Assembly (NCBI GenBank): GCA_029563075.1
Contig: JAKQTN010000050.1
Coordinates: 96,845 to 160,844 of the forward strand
Length of the DNA stretch: 64,000 nt
Direction of reading: 5' to 3'
Source: Pseudomonadota bacterium
GTDB lineage: Bacteria; Pseudomonadota; Gammaproteobacteria; Burkholderiales; Methylophilaceae
Within the stretch, counting starts at the first letter, position 1; the number at the start of each line of letters is the position of its first letter. Shown piece by piece: positions 1-9,044 of this stretch. A model generated the notes under the pieces. The model worked only from the letters and a program-made list of their open reading frames with translations. It did no database searches and was not told the DNA's origin. Both the position numbers and the translations under genes were made by a program.

Positions 1-483
1 GTCCTGTGCGGTAGCTAAATCGGTGCCAAATGGTTTTTCAACCAGCACACGGCGCCAGTATTTGCTTTCATCCAACAGACCAACACCAGAGAGCTTTTCC
101 ACGACTTCTGCAAAATCGCTTGGACGTACACTCAGGAAATATGCCAGATTTTGTGGAAATACTTTTTCATCGCCCAAAGTCGCGGCCATCTTCTTGAACG
201 CATCCGGGTTGGTGGGTGGATTAGCGTGGTAGTGGTTGCGCTCCAAAAACTGGGCAAAAGCTTCATGATCGTAGCCATCCCTGTATTTGGCATCCATCAT
301 ACCTTTGATTTCTGCGTGCCATGCCGCGCGCGACATTTCGCCGCGACCAACGGAAAGAATCTTCATTCCATCGGATAAGCGACCCAGTTTGTGCAACTTG
401 AACAAACCAGGCATCAATTTGATGCGGGAGAGGTTGCCGCTCGCGCCGAACAAAACCAGGGTACAGGGATCAATTTTTTTCAT
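1..483 (-). CDS. zwf: Glucose-6-phosphate 1-dehydrogenase (N-terminal part; gene runs off the left edge)
   Basis: First step of the oxidative pentose phosphate pathway: glucose 6-phosphate to 6-phosphogluconolactone with reduction of NAD(P). In RuMP methylotrophs the same enzyme drives cyclic formaldehyde oxidation. The 161 visible residues begin MKKIDPCTLVLFGASGNLSR; GASGNL at residues 13-18 is the dinucleotide-binding motif, and RVLVEKPFG near residues 145-153 is the conserved G6PD segment before the active site. The active-site RIDHYLGKE region lies outside the window. The ATG at 483 is preceded by a GTGAGG-like ribosome site. The gene lies 55 bp downstream of gnd on the same strand, so gnd-zwf is probably one transcript. 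Family proteins are about 490 residues, so roughly two thirds is missing here only because of the window edge. Confidence 0.95.
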   Translation of the reverse strand, partial: MKKIDPCTLVLFGASGNLSRIKLMPGLFKLHKLGRLSDGMKILSVGRGEMSRAAWHAEIKGMMDAKYRDGYDHEAFAQFLERNHYHANPPTNPDAFKKMAATLGDEKVFPQNLAYFLSVRPSDFAEVVEKLSGVGLLDESKYWRRVLVEKPFGTDLATAQD

Positions 484-538
484 GATGCATTACCTCACTA
501 AAGTGGCTGGGGAGTGCTCCCTCCAGCCTGGATTACAG

Positions 539-1450
539 TTAAGATGTTGATTTAACATGATGACCGCCGAAGCCGTTGCGCATCATGGAAAGTAATTTAT
601 AGCTATAGCCGGTTGCATCTTGGCTTCTGAATCGGGCTTGCAATGCCAATGTGAGTACAGGTGCAGCCACGCCTTGTTCAACGGATTCCATCACCGTCCA
701 ACGGCCTTCGCCAGAGTCAGCCACATAAGGGGCTACTGTGGAAAGCTCCTGGTCGCCTTTGAGTGCATTCGCAGTCAAGTCAAGCAACCAGCTACGCACC
801 ACTGAACCATGGCGCCACAACTCGGTAATTTCTGCGAGGTCAAGATTGAATTCTTCTTTACCTTTAATCAAATCCAAACCTTCAGCCATCGCTTGCATCA
901 TGCCGTATTCGATACCGTTGTGAATCATTTTGGTGAAGTGGCCGGCCCCAATCGGTCCGACATGTGCCCAGCCACGGTCCGCAGCAGGTGCCAAGGCTTT
1001 TAGAATAGGTTCCATCACAGTGGCGACTTCCTTTGTCGCGCCCACCATCAAACAGTAACCGTTCTCCAGCCCCCAGACACCACCGGAGGTGCCGCAGTCC
1101 ATGAAGCCAATGCCATGTTCTGCCAGAAGTTTGCCCCGGCGCTGGCTGTGTTTATAGTTGCTATTGCCACCATCAATGATGATGTCACCCTTGTTCAGCA
1201 TGGGGATCAAATCTGCGATTTGCTGCTCGGTAATCTCGCCGGCTGGCAACATCAGCCAGACAATTTTTTGACCTTCTAATTTATTAACCGCGTCTTGTAC
1301 AGAACTGGCCGGAATGAGTCCAGCCTCTTTTTCTAGTTTTTTTACTGTGTCAGTGTGGTGATCGAAGCCAACCACTTGAATGTTATTGCGTAGTAAGCGG
1401 GTCGCCATATTGCCACCCATTTTTCCCAAACCAATCATTGCTAATTTCAT
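539..1450 (-). CDS. gnd: 6-phosphogluconate dehydrogenase (decarboxylating), short ~300-residue form
   Basis: Oxidises 6-phosphogluconate to ribulose 5-phosphate and CO2. In a RuMP methylotroph this closes the dissimilatory cycle and supplies NAD(P)H. The Rossmann motif GLGKMGGNMATRLL is at residues 7-20. DGGNSNYKHS, the substrate-loop segment FMDCGTSGGVWGLENGY and the catalytic-region KMIHNGIEYGMMQA follow in the usual order. At 303 residues it belongs to the short YqeC/GndA-like class, not the ~470-residue E. coli Gnd; that class is often NAD-preferring, but cofactor choice cannot be read from the sequence alone. It is first in a gnd-zwf unit and is divergent from pgl across a 185-bp region that holds two palindromes. 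Confidence 0.95.
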   Translation of the reverse strand: MKLAMIGLGKMGGNMATRLLRNNIQVVGFDHHTDTVKKLEKEAGLIPASSVQDAVNKLEGQKIVWLMLPAGEITEQQIADLIPMLNKGDIIIDGGNSNYKHSQRRGKLLAEHGIGFMDCGTSGGVWGLENGYCLMVGATKEVATVMEPILKALAPAADRGWAHVGPIGAGHFTKMIHNGIEYGMMQAMAEGLDLIKGKEEFNLDLAEITELWRHGSVVRSWLLDLTANALKGDQELSTVAPYVADSGEGRWTVMESVEQGVAAPVLTLALQARFRSQDATGYSYKLLSMMRNGFGGHHVKSTS

Positions 1451-1486
1451 TGCGTATTTTTACCTTTTGTAGAGGATTATCAAGAA

Positions 1487-1505
1487 ACATCCATCTTTTG
1501 GATGT
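1487..1505. promoter_or_regulatory. Short inverted repeat near the gnd start
   Basis: ACATCCA and TGGATGT form a perfect 7-bp inverted repeat with a 5-nt spacer, 37 bp upstream of the gnd start codon. It could be an operator or a leader hairpin of the gnd transcript. No family was recognised. Confidence 0.35.
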
Positions 1506-1529
1506 GATGCACTCAAACGATCAATTATT

Positions 1530-1550
1530 GATAATTCTTAGCGAATTATC
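1530..1550. promoter_or_regulatory. Operator-like palindrome between gnd-zwf and pgl
   Basis: GATAATTC-N5-GAATTATC is a perfect 8-bp inverted repeat centred between the divergent gnd-zwf and pgl genes. It sits where the -35 region of a pgl promoter (TATAAT at 1563-1568) would be. Size and symmetry fit a dimeric repressor site. The cognate regulator is unknown, and the half-site is AT-rich, so chance is not excluded. Confidence 0.45.
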
Positions 1551-1562
1551 TTTTTGAGTTGG

Positions 1563-1568
1563 TATAAT
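1563..1568 (+). promoter_or_regulatory. Candidate -10 element for pgl
   Basis: TATAAT lies 68 bp upstream of the pgl start codon. No good -35 hexamer is present at 17 bp; that position is covered by the palindrome at 1530-1550, as expected for a regulated promoter. Confidence 0.4.
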
Positions 1569-1635
1569 TATAGCAAATGCAGCTTGGCTTCCAAAGGCTG
1601 CTTTTTATTTTTTTAAGTTTTAGTTAGGTTTTTTA

Positions 1636-2319
1636 ATGATACTCAGTAACACCCGTTGGCACACTTTTGACTCGCAAGAGGACATTAACCAGGCTGCAGT
1701 TAAGCGTATCCTGCAAGCCGCAGATGAGGCTATCGCCAAACATGGCAGCTTTCTTATCGTATTGGCTGGTGGCAGCACCCCCAAAAGCGTATACCAGCTA
1801 TTAAGCAAACAGCAGGCAGATTGGTCAAAATGGCATATTTATCACAACGATGACCGTTGTTTGCCTGTCGACCACGTTGAGCGCAACAGCAAAATGGCGC
1901 GCGATGCCTGGTTGAATCATGTGGCGATTCCGCAAGATCAGATTCATGATATTCCCGCTGAATTAGGCAATATTGAAGGCGCCAAGGCGTATGCGGAAAT
2001 GCTTAAAGGGGCGCGCGCATTTGATCTGGTAATTCTGGGCCTGGGGGAAGATGGCCACACGGCCAGCCTGTTCCCGAATCAGGTGGTGGATAACAGCGCC
2101 GATGCCGTGCCTGTATTCAACGCGCCTAAGCCGCCAGCAGAGCGCATCACCATCAGCCAGAACCGCTTAAATAACACCAATGCAGTATTATTTTTGGTGA
2201 CTGGCAGTGGTAAGCAGGAGGCAGTCGATAGCTGGCGCAAAGGGGTGAAGATTCCCGCCACCTTGATTCACGGCAAGAATGGCGCGGACGTGTACTGCTT
2301 TGGCGTAGAGCTGCGCTAA
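1636..2319 (+). CDS. pgl: 6-phosphogluconolactonase
   Basis: Hydrolyses 6-phosphogluconolactone to 6-phosphogluconate, linking the Zwf and Gnd reactions. The 227-residue length is normal for the SugarP_isomerase-fold lactonase family. Visible motifs are LAGGSTPKSVY (about residues 43-53, phosphate-binding loop), HNDDRCLPVDHVERNSKMA (equivalent of the DER..NS motif) and GLGEDGHTASLFP (about residues 135-147), which carries the catalytic His region. It starts at the ATG at 1636 and is transcribed away from gnd-zwf. A strong hairpin terminator follows 21 bp after the stop, so it is probably monocistronic. Together the three genes encode a complete oxidative pentose phosphate branch. Confidence 0.95.
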   Translation: MILSNTRWHTFDSQEDINQAAVKRILQAADEAIAKHGSFLIVLAGGSTPKSVYQLLSKQQADWSKWHIYHNDDRCLPVDHVERNSKMARDAWLNHVAIPQDQIHDIPAELGNIEGAKAYAEMLKGARAFDLVILGLGEDGHTASLFPNQVVDNSADAVPVFNAPKPPAERITISQNRLNNTNAVLFLVTGSGKQEAVDSWRKGVKIPATLIHGKNGADVYCFGVELR

Positions 2320-2339
2320 TTTTCATTAGTCAAAAGGAC

Positions 2340-2384
2340 GCCCTGGAAGCCAATCTGGATGCGGCTTCCAGGGCATTTGTTTTT
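2340..2384 (+). terminator. Rho-independent terminator after pgl
   Basis: GCCCTGGAAGCC (2340-2351) pairs perfectly with GGCTTCCAGGGC (2363-2374) around an 11-nt loop. ATTTGTTTTT follows. It separates pgl from the convergent apbC, and on the minus strand it may also stop apbC transcripts, though the T-run there is weaker. Confidence 0.85.
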
Positions 2385-2395
2385 ATAATAAAAAA

Positions 2396-3484
2396 TCAGG
2401 TGTTTTGAATCACAATATTCGGGAATTTGCTGCTGTGATCCAAGCTGGCATTGGCGATTTTGATCGCAGCATTACGCGCGATTTCTTTGTAAATGCCGGC
2501 TATTTTTGAGTCAGGCGCAGCAATCACAGTGGGTTTGCCGCCATCCGTTTGTTCGCGGATGCTGATGTCCAGCGGCAAACTGCCGAGCAAATCGACATTG
2601 TAATCTTTACACATCGCTTCGCCACCGCCTGCGCCGAATATGTGTTCTTCATGCCCGCACTTAGAACATATGTGCGTGCTCATGTTTTCGACGATGCCTA
2701 AAATCGGGATGCCCACTTTCTCGAACATTTTCAAGCCCTTGCGTGCATCCAGCAGTGCAATATCCTGAGGCGTGGTGACGATAATTGCGCCTGTGACAGG
2801 GATTTTTTGCGCCAACGTGAGTTGGATATCGCCTGTGCCGGGCGGTAAATCGATGACTAAGTAATCCAGGTCACGCCATTTGGTGTCACGCAACAACTGC
2901 TCCAGCGCCCCCGTCACCATTGGGCCACGCCATACCATAGGCGTATCAACATCTACCAAAAAACCGATTGACATGGCTTGTATGCCATGAGAAACCATGG
3001 GTTCCATGCTTTTGCCGTCAACGCTTTCAGGGCGACCGCTGATGCCTAGCATCTGCGGCTGGCTGGGGCCGTAAATATCTGCATCCAGCAGGCCCACTGT
3101 CGCGCCTTCTGCGGCAAGTGCCAAGGCCAGATTGACTGAGGTAGTCGATTTTCCCACGCCACCCTTACCCGAAGCCACGGCGATGATGTTTTTCACATTC
3201 GGCAGTAAAGTCACACCCTGCTGGGCTTTGTGCGCCGCGATGCGGCTGCCTATATTCACTGCCACATTGCCCACATCGGCCAGTTGTTTAAGATGATTTG
3301 TCACCAAAGCCTGCACATCGCTCATTACGCTTTTGGCGGGGTAGCCCAGCACAATATCTACACTCACATTGTTGCCGCTAATCTGGATATTTTTGGCGGA
3401 TTTGCCGGTAACAAAATCGCGCCCGGTATTGGGGTCAACCAGTTCTTTTAGCGCGTTCTGGATGTTGGTTTCTGTGATTGCCAT
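2396..3484 (-). CDS. apbC: Iron-sulfur cluster carrier protein ApbC/Mrp
   Basis: Cytosolic P-loop ATPase of the Mrp/NBP35 family that carries and transfers Fe-S clusters. The N-terminal ~90 residues are a MIP18/DUF59 domain. IAVASGKGGVGKSTTSVNLA (about residues 102-121) is the deviant Walker A of MinD-type ATPases; DADIYGPSQPQML and VIDLPPGTGD are the switch and Walker B segments. The CSKCGHEEH motif in the C-terminal third holds the CxxC cysteines that bind the bridging cluster at the dimer interface. The 362-residue length is typical. It is divergent from metG, a very common arrangement in Betaproteobacteria, and is convergent with pgl. Confidence 0.93.
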   Translation of the reverse strand: MAITETNIQNALKELVDPNTGRDFVTGKSAKNIQISGNNVSVDIVLGYPAKSVMSDVQALVTNHLKQLADVGNVAVNIGSRIAAHKAQQGVTLLPNVKNIIAVASGKGGVGKSTTSVNLALALAAEGATVGLLDADIYGPSQPQMLGISGRPESVDGKSMEPMVSHGIQAMSIGFLVDVDTPMVWRGPMVTGALEQLLRDTKWRDLDYLVIDLPPGTGDIQLTLAQKIPVTGAIIVTTPQDIALLDARKGLKMFEKVGIPILGIVENMSTHICSKCGHEEHIFGAGGGEAMCKDYNVDLLGSLPLDISIREQTDGGKPTVIAAPDSKIAGIYKEIARNAAIKIANASLDHSSKFPNIVIQNT

Positions 3485-3510
3485 AATGTTTGCATGCTTG
3501 ATTTGAAAAC

Positions 3511-3570
3511 CGCTATTTTAGCTGATGCCAATGCTTAAAGCGAAACATTGCTTAATTTGCTAAAATAGCG
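3511..3570. promoter_or_regulatory. Mirror-image promoter region between apbC and metG
   Basis: CGCTATTTTAGC (3511-3522) and GCTAAAATAGCG (3559-3570) form a perfect 12-bp inverted repeat 36 bp apart. Each arm contains a TAAAAT -10-like hexamer pointing away from the centre: one towards metG (extended TGcTAAAAT at 3558-3566), the other towards apbC. This looks like two divergent promoters with matched cores. The -35 boxes are weak. Confidence 0.5.
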
Positions 3571-3595
3571 CTTTAATTAATGAACAAAGCATTTT

Positions 3596-5650
3596 ATGGC
3601 GCGCAAGATTCTCGTTACCTCAGCTTTACCCTATGCCAATGGCAGCATTCATCTCGGGCATCTGGTGGAATATATTCAAACCGACATTTGGGTGCGTTTT
3701 CAAAAAATGCAGGGGCATACCGTGCATTACGTGTGTGCGGATGACACGCATGGCACGCCGATTATGCTGCGCGCCGAGAAAGAGGGCATTACGCCGGAAG
3801 CCTTGATTGACGCGGTACATAAGGAACATAGTGCGGACTTTGCAGAGTTTTTGGTAGAGTTTGATAATTATTATTCGACTAATTCTGAAGAAAATCGCGT
3901 CTTATCCAGCGAAATTTATAAAAAGCTTAAAGCCAACGGCAAAATCGCTACCAAAACCATTGAACAGTTTTACGACCCCGTTAAAAACATGTTCCTGCCG
4001 GACCGCTTTATCAAAGGCGAATGCCCGAAATGCCACGCGAAAGACCAATACGGCGATTCATGCGAAGTGTGCGGCGCGACTTACAACCCGACCGAGCTGA
4101 TTAATGCTTATTCGGCTGTTTCCGGTGCGGCACCTGTGCGCAAGGAGACGGAACATTACTTTTTCAAACTCTCAGAATGTGAAGCGTTTCTGAAAGACTG
4201 GACACGTTCTGGCACATTGCAAGGCGAAGCTGCCAACAAAATGGGAGAGTGGTTCGAAAACGGCCTCAATGACTGGGACATTTCGCGCGATGCGCCATAC
4301 TTTGGTTTTGAAATCCCTGATGCGCCTGGCAAGTATTTCTATGTATGGCTGGATGCGCCGATAGGCTACATGGCGAGCTTTAAAAATCTTTGTGAAAAGC
4401 AGAACTTGAACTTTGATGAATATTGGGCAAAAGACAGCAAAACAGAGCTTTACCATTTCATCGGCAAAGACATCTTATACTTCCATGCATTATTCTGGCC
4501 AGCGACGCTTGAGTATAGCGGCCACCGCAAACCTACGCAAATCTTCGCACATGGTTTTTTAACCGTCAATGGTGAAAAAATGAGCAAATCGCGCGGCACG
4601 TTTATTACTGCGCGCAGCTATTTAGACCATATTAAAAACCCGGAATACTTGCGCTATTACTACGCGGCTAAGCTCAATAGCACGATGGAAGACATCGACC
4701 TGAATCTGGAAGATTTTGTCGCGCGTGTCAATAGTGATTTGGTGGGTAAGTACATCAATATTGCGAGTCGTACTGCGGGGTTTATAAATAAGCGTTTTGA
4801 TGGGAAACTATATCCCTCAGCAAATAATACTGTGATTTCAGAAATTAAATCGGCAGCGCAAACTGTTGAGGAAGCATACAGTGCGCGTGAATATGGCAAA
4901 GCCTTGCGGGAAATCATGCGCTTAAGTGATATTGCCAATGGATACGTCGCGGAGAAAGCGCCATGGGTCATTGCAAAGCAAGAGGGGCAAGACACAGTGC
5001 TGCAGCAGGTGTGTTCGGATGCGCTGGAGATGTTCCGATTGTTAACGCTTTATCTGAAACCCGTGCTGCCAAAATTAGCTGATCAAATTGAACAGTTTTT
5101 AAATATTGCCCCGTTAAACTGGCTGGCTGTAAGCGCTTCGTTACCAGTCCAACATCAGATTCAGTCTTACGAACATTTGATTACGCGTATCGATCCAAAA
5201 CAAGTCGAAGCAATGGTAGAGGCCAATAAAGAAAGTTTGCAAGCTTCGCCACAACCGCACTCTGAGCAGCGCCATGCGGTGCATCAGCAGAACGAAGTAA
5301 AAGCGGATGCGGTAGAAGCTGAATACATCAGCATTGATGATTTTACCAAGGTGGATTTGCGCATTGCCAAAATCGTCAGTGCCGAGCATGTGGAAGGGGC
5401 AGAGAAACTGCTCAAGCTCATGCTGGATATTGGCGAAGACCAGCCGCGCCAGGTGTTTGCAGGCATTAAATCGGCTTACGACCCGGCTACTTTGGTAGGA
5501 CGTTTAACCGTGATGGTGGCCAATCTGGCCCCGCGTAAAATGAAATTCGGGATGAGTGAAGGTATGGTATTGGCAGCAAGTAATGAACTTGGCGGCCCTT
5601 TTATACTCTCACCAGATGTCGGCGCACAAGCTGGCATGCGCGTTAAATAA
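3596..5650 (+). CDS. metG: Methionine-tRNA ligase
   Basis: Charges tRNA-Met and so supplies translation initiation and elongation. This is a class I synthetase: the HLGH form of the HIGH motif is at residues 19-22, and KMSKS is at about residues 327-331. The zinc knob [18 protein letters not shown] (about residues 143-160) has the four cysteines of the two-CxxC type. The C-terminal ~110 residues, starting near [12 protein letters not shown], are an EMAPII-like tRNA-binding domain that usually supports dimerisation. The 684-residue length is normal. The start ATG is at 3596, downstream of an extended -10 promoter. Confidence 0.97.
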   Translation: MARKILVTSALPYANGSIHLGHLVEYIQTDIWVRFQKMQGHTVHYVCADDTHGTPIMLRAEKEGITPEALIDAVHKEHSADFAEFLVEFDNYYSTNSEENRVLSSEIYKKLKANGKIATKTIEQFYDPVKNMFLPDRFIKGECPKCHAKDQYGDSCEVCGATYNPTELINAYSAVSGAAPVRKETEHYFFKLSECEAFLKDWTRSGTLQGEAANKMGEWFENGLNDWDISRDAPYFGFEIPDAPGKYFYVWLDAPIGYMASFKNLCEKQNLNFDEYWAKDSKTELYHFIGKDILYFHALFWPATLEYSGHRKPTQIFAHGFLTVNGEKMSKSRGTFITARSYLDHIKNPEYLRYYYAAKLNSTMEDIDLNLEDFVARVNSDLVGKYINIASRTAGFINKRFDGKLYPSANNTVISEIKSAAQTVEEAYSAREYGKALREIMRLSDIANGYVAEKAPWVIAKQEGQDTVLQQVCSDALEMFRLLTLYLKPVLPKLADQIEQFLNIAPLNWLAVSASLPVQHQIQSYEHLITRIDPKQVEAMVEANKESLQASPQPHSEQRHAVHQQNEVKADAVEAEYISIDDFTKVDLRIAKIVSAEHVEGAEKLLKLMLDIGEDQPRQVFAGIKSAYDPATLVGRLTVMVANLAPRKMKFGMSEGMVLAASNELGGPFILSPDVGAQAGMRVK

Positions 5651-5687
5651 TAACTATTTTTTTCAAAGGTTTTAAAGGAGTTAACAA

Positions 5688-6167
5688 TTGAATATTAAAA
5701 CAATTCATGCAGTTCTTATCGCTGGCGTATTGGCTAGCAGCAACGCATTTGCAGAGAATAGCAATGCTAAAACGGCTGTGGGCGGTGGTTTAGGCGCCGC
5801 TGCGGGCACTGCACTAGGCGGTGTGGTTGGGGGTAGAACTGGTGAAGTGATTGGCGGTGCCGTAGGCGGTGGCGTGGGTGGGGCAGTTACCACCAAAGGC
5901 GAAGGCCAGGCTGGAGCAGTGATTGGCGGCGCGGCGGGTGGTGCTACAGGTGCAGTGGTCGGGCGTAAAGTCAGCGGCAGCGGCACAGGTGCGGTGGTTG
6001 GCGCTGGCATTGGCGGGGCTGGTGGAGCGGTGGTAGGTAAAGTGATTGCCGAACCGGAAAAGACCTCGCATCATCATCATAAACGGCACTATAAGCATAA
6101 ACACAAGCATGGCAAAGGCCATGCTTATGGGCATGATAAACATCATCATGAGCATCATGATTGGTAG
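5688..6167 (+). CDS. Secreted glycine-zipper protein with His-rich tail
   Basis: Function unknown. It starts at a TTG (5688) with a strong AAAGGAG site seven bases upstream, so the non-ATG start is well supported. The first ~22 residues are a Sec signal peptide ending AFA. Residues ~30-125 are almost entirely Gly/Ala/Val repeats with GxxxG spacing (for example GGAVGGGVGGAV), the glycine-zipper pattern of small outer-membrane or membrane-inserting proteins. The last ~35 residues are a His/Lys-rich tail with several HHHH or HKH runs, suggesting metal or polyanion binding. It has its own terminator directly after. Metal binding is an inference from composition only. Confidence 0.7.
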   Translation: MNIKTIHAVLIAGVLASSNAFAENSNAKTAVGGGLGAAAGTALGGVVGGRTGEVIGGAVGGGVGGAVTTKGEGQAGAVIGGAAGGATGAVVGRKVSGSGTGAVVGAGIGGAGGAVVGKVIAEPEKTSHHHHKRHYKHKHKHGKGHAYGHDKHHHEHHDW

Positions 6168-6182
6168 GTAGATGCTAACAAT

Positions 6183-6208
6183 AAAAAAGCCCCGAAAGGG
6201 GCTTTTTT
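6183..6208 (+). terminator. Rho-independent terminator after the glycine-zipper gene
   Basis: AAAAAAGCCCC-GAAA-GGGGCTTTTTT is a perfect 11-bp stem with a GAAA tetraloop. Because of its A/T flanks it can act in both directions, also ending the convergent HhH gene at 6242. Confidence 0.9.
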
Positions 6209-6241
6209 ATTGATGCTAGTACCTTAATTTTCTGTTTAAAA

Positions 6242-6889
6242 TTATTGCTTAGCTTTTGCTTCTGCGGCCTTTTTGTCTGCGGCTTTTTTGTCAGCTTCAG
6301 CTTTCTTGTCCGCTTTAGCGGTGTCTTCTGCTTTCATTTCCTTAGCTGGCTTGTCAGCTTTGGTAGATTTCGTTTCTTTTGCTTCTTTTGCTTTGTCAGA
6401 TTTAGAATCTTTTTTGTCTTTAGATTCTTTAGTAGATTTTTCTTCCTTTACTTCTTTGCTATCAGCAGTTTTTCCACTGGCAGCCGCTTTTTCGGTGCCA
6501 ACTGTTTTGGTTTTAGATTCCTTTACTTCCTTGCTGTCAGCCGTTTTGCCGCTAGCAGCCGCTTTCTCGGTGCCAACAGATTTGGTCTTAGTTTCTTTGG
6601 CCGGTTTGTCGGCTGCAGGTGCCGCAATGGTTGTTTTGCCGCTCACTGCAACATCTTTACGTACATTTTGTAATGTGACTGGGCCAACACCATCCACTTT
6701 TTCAAGTTCATCCACAGATTTAAAACCACCATGTTTTTTGCGGTAATCAATAATGGCTTGCGCTTTCACTGGGCCAATGCCTTCTAAGCTTTCCAACTCT
6801 TCTTGCGTTGCTGTATTTAAGTTAACAGCCGCAAAGGCACTGAAACTGAATGCCATAGAAGCTAACAATGCTAATAACAATTTTTTCAT
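6242..6889 (-). CDS. ComEA-like helix-hairpin-helix protein with long Lys/Ala/Glu-rich tail
   Basis: It has a signal peptide ([20 protein letters not shown]) followed by a single ComEA-type helix-hairpin-helix pair, residues ~22-80: [20 protein letters not shown] and [18 protein letters not shown]. Such domains bind double-stranded DNA; periplasmic ComEA proteins pull in DNA during transformation. The remaining ~130 residues are low-complexity and highly charged (Lys, Ala, Glu, Asp, Ser, Thr) and contain an exact-phase tandem duplication of a 25-residue unit (residues ~103-152). Typical stand-alone ComEA proteins are 80-120 residues, so the tail is an addition. The DNA-binding role is family knowledge; a competence role here is inference, since no other com gene is nearby. 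Confidence 0.8.
   Translation of the reverse strand: MKKLLLALLASMAFSFSAFAAVNLNTATQEELESLEGIGPVKAQAIIDYRKKHGGFKSVDELEKVDGVGPVTLQNVRKDVAVSGKTTIAAPAADKPAKETKTKSVGTEKAAASGKTADSKEVKESKTKTVGTEKAAASGKTADSKEVKEEKSTKESKDKKDSKSDKAKEAKETKSTKADKPAKEMKAEDTAKADKKAEADKKAADKKAAEAKAKQ
6434..6583 (-). repeat. 75-bp tandem duplication inside the ComEA-like gene
   Basis: Two adjacent, in-phase 75-bp units encode near-identical 25-residue blocks sharing [19 protein letters not shown]. The copies differ mostly by silent changes, so the duplication is not brand new. Confidence 0.85.
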
Positions 6890-7060
6890 TTTTGATTCTC
6901 CGTGTTATAAAACTGGTAAGTAAAGAACTTCTTTTTTTAATAAAAACATGCGGTTGTAATCATAACTTAAATAATCTGCACATTACAAACTGCCACCACG
7001 TACAACGACATCATGCCACATTCAAGCTTACGCCAAGCTTACATTGCTAAATTACTCAGC

Positions 7061-7762
7061 TTATAGCAAACATTCAGCATTAATTGCTTCCAGTGCTTTA
7101 AGCGGGTCTGCCGCCTGTGTAATCGGCCGGCCTATCACTAAATAGCTAACACCCAAGTGCAAGGCCTGGCTGGGCGTGACAACGCGCGATTGGTCGTCCT
7201 GGTTGACATGAAGGGGGCGTATGCCAGGTGTGACCAGCATAAAGTTATCAGGCAGATACTGTTTTAACAATTGCGCCTCAAGCGCAGAACATACCACGCC
7301 ATGCAGGCCTGCTTGCTGCGTTAATCTGGCGAGCTTCAGCACCTGGTTTTCTACACGGTCTTCGATGCCAATTTCGTTCAAACTGGCCTGATTCATGCTG
7401 GTAAGCACCGTGACTGCGATTAAATAGGGTTTCCGGCTGCTTTTATTCACGCCCTCAAGCGCGGCCTGCATCATGGCGCTGCCGCCGCTGGCATGCACGT
7501 TGAGCATCCATACGCCCAGATTGCTGGCAGCTTCGCAGGCTTTGGCAACGGTGTTAGGAATGTCATGAAACTTAAGGTCCAAGAAGACCTTGAAGTCCTT
7601 GGCGATTAGTTTTTCAACCAATTGCGGCCCGGCTGCGGTAAACAGCTCTTTGCCTACCTTAAGTTTGCACAGCGCCGGGTCCAGTTGATTCACCAGCTTA
7701 AGTGCACTGGCGGCATCGGCATAATCCAGTGCGACAATTACTTTACTGTCATTATTTTGCAT
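7061..7762 (-). CDS. pyrF: Orotidine 5'-phosphate decarboxylase
   Basis: Last step of de novo UMP synthesis: decarboxylation of OMP in the cytosol. A TIM-barrel enzyme of 233 residues. The signature [11 protein letters not shown] (about residues 62-72) holds the catalytic Asp/Lys/Asp network, and [12 protein letters not shown] near the C-terminus is the phosphate-binding segment. The start codon overlaps the end of lapB by 11 bp, so translation is probably coupled. Confidence 0.95.
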   Translation of the reverse strand: MQNNDSKVIVALDYADAASALKLVNQLDPALCKLKVGKELFTAAGPQLVEKLIAKDFKVFLDLKFHDIPNTVAKACEAASNLGVWMLNVHASGGSAMMQAALEGVNKSSRKPYLIAVTVLTSMNQASLNEIGIEDRVENQVLKLARLTQQAGLHGVVCSALEAQLLKQYLPDNFMLVTPGIRPLHVNQDDQSRVVTPSQALHLGVSYLVIGRPITQAADPLKALEAINAECLL

Positions 7763-8954
7763 TATTTTTCTTAATAGTCATTTCACGGCTAACCGCCTCA
7801 GAAGGTTCGGCAGGCAAAGATTCCCAAGCATTGCAGGCTGGGCATTGCCAGTGGTATTGCTTGGCGCGGAAGCCACATTGATTGCAGTGATAAGCGGCGC
7901 GGTTGCCAATGGCATTGCGCACAGTTTGCTGCATGAGCTGAATATCCTGGTTATTGACGTCATCAGCCATTGCGCGTGCCTGCAAAAGCTGATCCAGTGT
8001 CGTGAGGCTAGGCTGGCGTATCAGTTCGTTTCTGGCGAGTCTGGCCGCTTTTTCTGCGCCTTCCTCGGCCAATGTCGCTTCGTACAGCACTGACATGAGC
8101 GAAGGCAGTTTATAGGTTTCCAGATAAGTGTTGAGCTGCACTAAGCCCTCGTTCAGGCTGTCCATCGCACGGTAACTTTTGAGCATTTTACCTGCGACCA
8201 GTCCTAGGTATTCTGGTTGCTGAAACTCGATACGCTTCCAATGCGTAATAGCCGCCTGGTGTGCACCTTCTGTCGTTTCCAGGTCGCCCAATAATACATT
8301 GGCGCGCACGCAGTTTTTGTTCGCATCCAGGGCGAAGGCTAATTGCTTGCGTGCAGCATCGTGGTTTTGCGCGATAATCTCATTCATGGCCAATTCGCAA
8401 TAATATTGCGCGATCTCCCGCCTGAAAGGCACGCCAGACAAGCGCTCCAGCTCGGTCGCAGTGTCAATGGCCTGTATCCATTCGCGTTCGCGCACATAAA
8501 TCTCCAGCAAAGCGCGCAGGGCGGGTTGGCGGTAACGTGTGTCATCCAGGCCTTTAAACAGCTCCTCGGCGCGGTCGAACAAGCCGGCTTTTAGATAATC
8601 CTGTGCCAGCTCTGCTTTTACTGCGCTTTTTTGGTTGGGGGTGAGTTCTTTTTTTTCCAGCAGATTCAGGTGCATGTTGATCGCGCGGTCCGTTTCGCCG
8701 GTGCGCCTGAACAGGCTGCCAAGCGCAAAATGTAACTCAAGGGAGTCGGTATTGGCCTGCACGGCTTCAGAAAAGGCTTCTACCGCCTTATCGTGCTGGT
8801 CGCTGATCAGAAAGTTCAAGCCCTTGAAGTAGGCCGCCGGCAGGGTGGTGGATTCAGACAGCAGCTGTTTAATATCGACCCGCGCGGCTATCCAGCCCAG
8901 TGTGAAAAACAGCGGCAGGACTAGCAACCACCAATATTCGAATTCAACCGTCAT
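7752..8954 (-). CDS. lapB: Lipopolysaccharide assembly protein B (TPR protein with rubredoxin-like metal site)
   Basis: Inner-membrane adaptor that in E. coli couples LpxC turnover by FtsH to LPS synthesis. There is one N-terminal membrane helix (about residues 6-22, [16 protein letters not shown]), then ~300 residues of TPR helices. A C-terminal rubredoxin-type domain follows, with [21 protein letters not shown], two CxxC pairs. The 400-residue length is close to the family's ~390. Downstream it overlaps pyrF. Its usual partner lapA (DUF1049), often found between ihfB and lapB, is absent: only 153 bp with a terminator lie between. Confidence 0.92.
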   Translation of the reverse strand: MTVEFEYWWLLVLPLFFTLGWIAARVDIKQLLSESTTLPAAYFKGLNFLISDQHDKAVEAFSEAVQANTDSLELHFALGSLFRRTGETDRAINMHLNLLEKKELTPNQKSAVKAELAQDYLKAGLFDRAEELFKGLDDTRYRQPALRALLEIYVREREWIQAIDTATELERLSGVPFRREIAQYYCELAMNEIIAQNHDAARKQLAFALDANKNCVRANVLLGDLETTEGAHQAAITHWKRIEFQQPEYLGLVAGKMLKSYRAMDSLNEGLVQLNTYLETYKLPSLMSVLYEATLAEEGAEKAARLARNELIRQPSLTTLDQLLQARAMADDVNNQDIQLMQQTVRNAIGNRAAYHCNQCGFRAKQYHWQCPACNAWESLPAEPSEAVSREMTIKKNNAK

Positions 8955-9044
8955 TTTGCTTTAAATTGGATTAGATAACGTCATTTTACCTAAGCCGGAG
9001 CATACTGGCTAATCATTCTACTCAAGCTGTAAAAATTGAAGGCA

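Noticed and set aside
5705..6158. Minus-strand open frames opposite the glycine-zipper gene (Pro/Thr-rich and Met/His-rich)
   Set aside because: They are mirror images of the Gly/Ala repeats and His tail; no ribosome site, and the plus-strand gene has signal peptide and terminator.
6245..6746. Plus-strand Phe/Ser-rich open frames opposite the ComEA-like gene
   Set aside because: Antisense of the Lys/Ala-rich tail; low-complexity composition explains the lack of stops.
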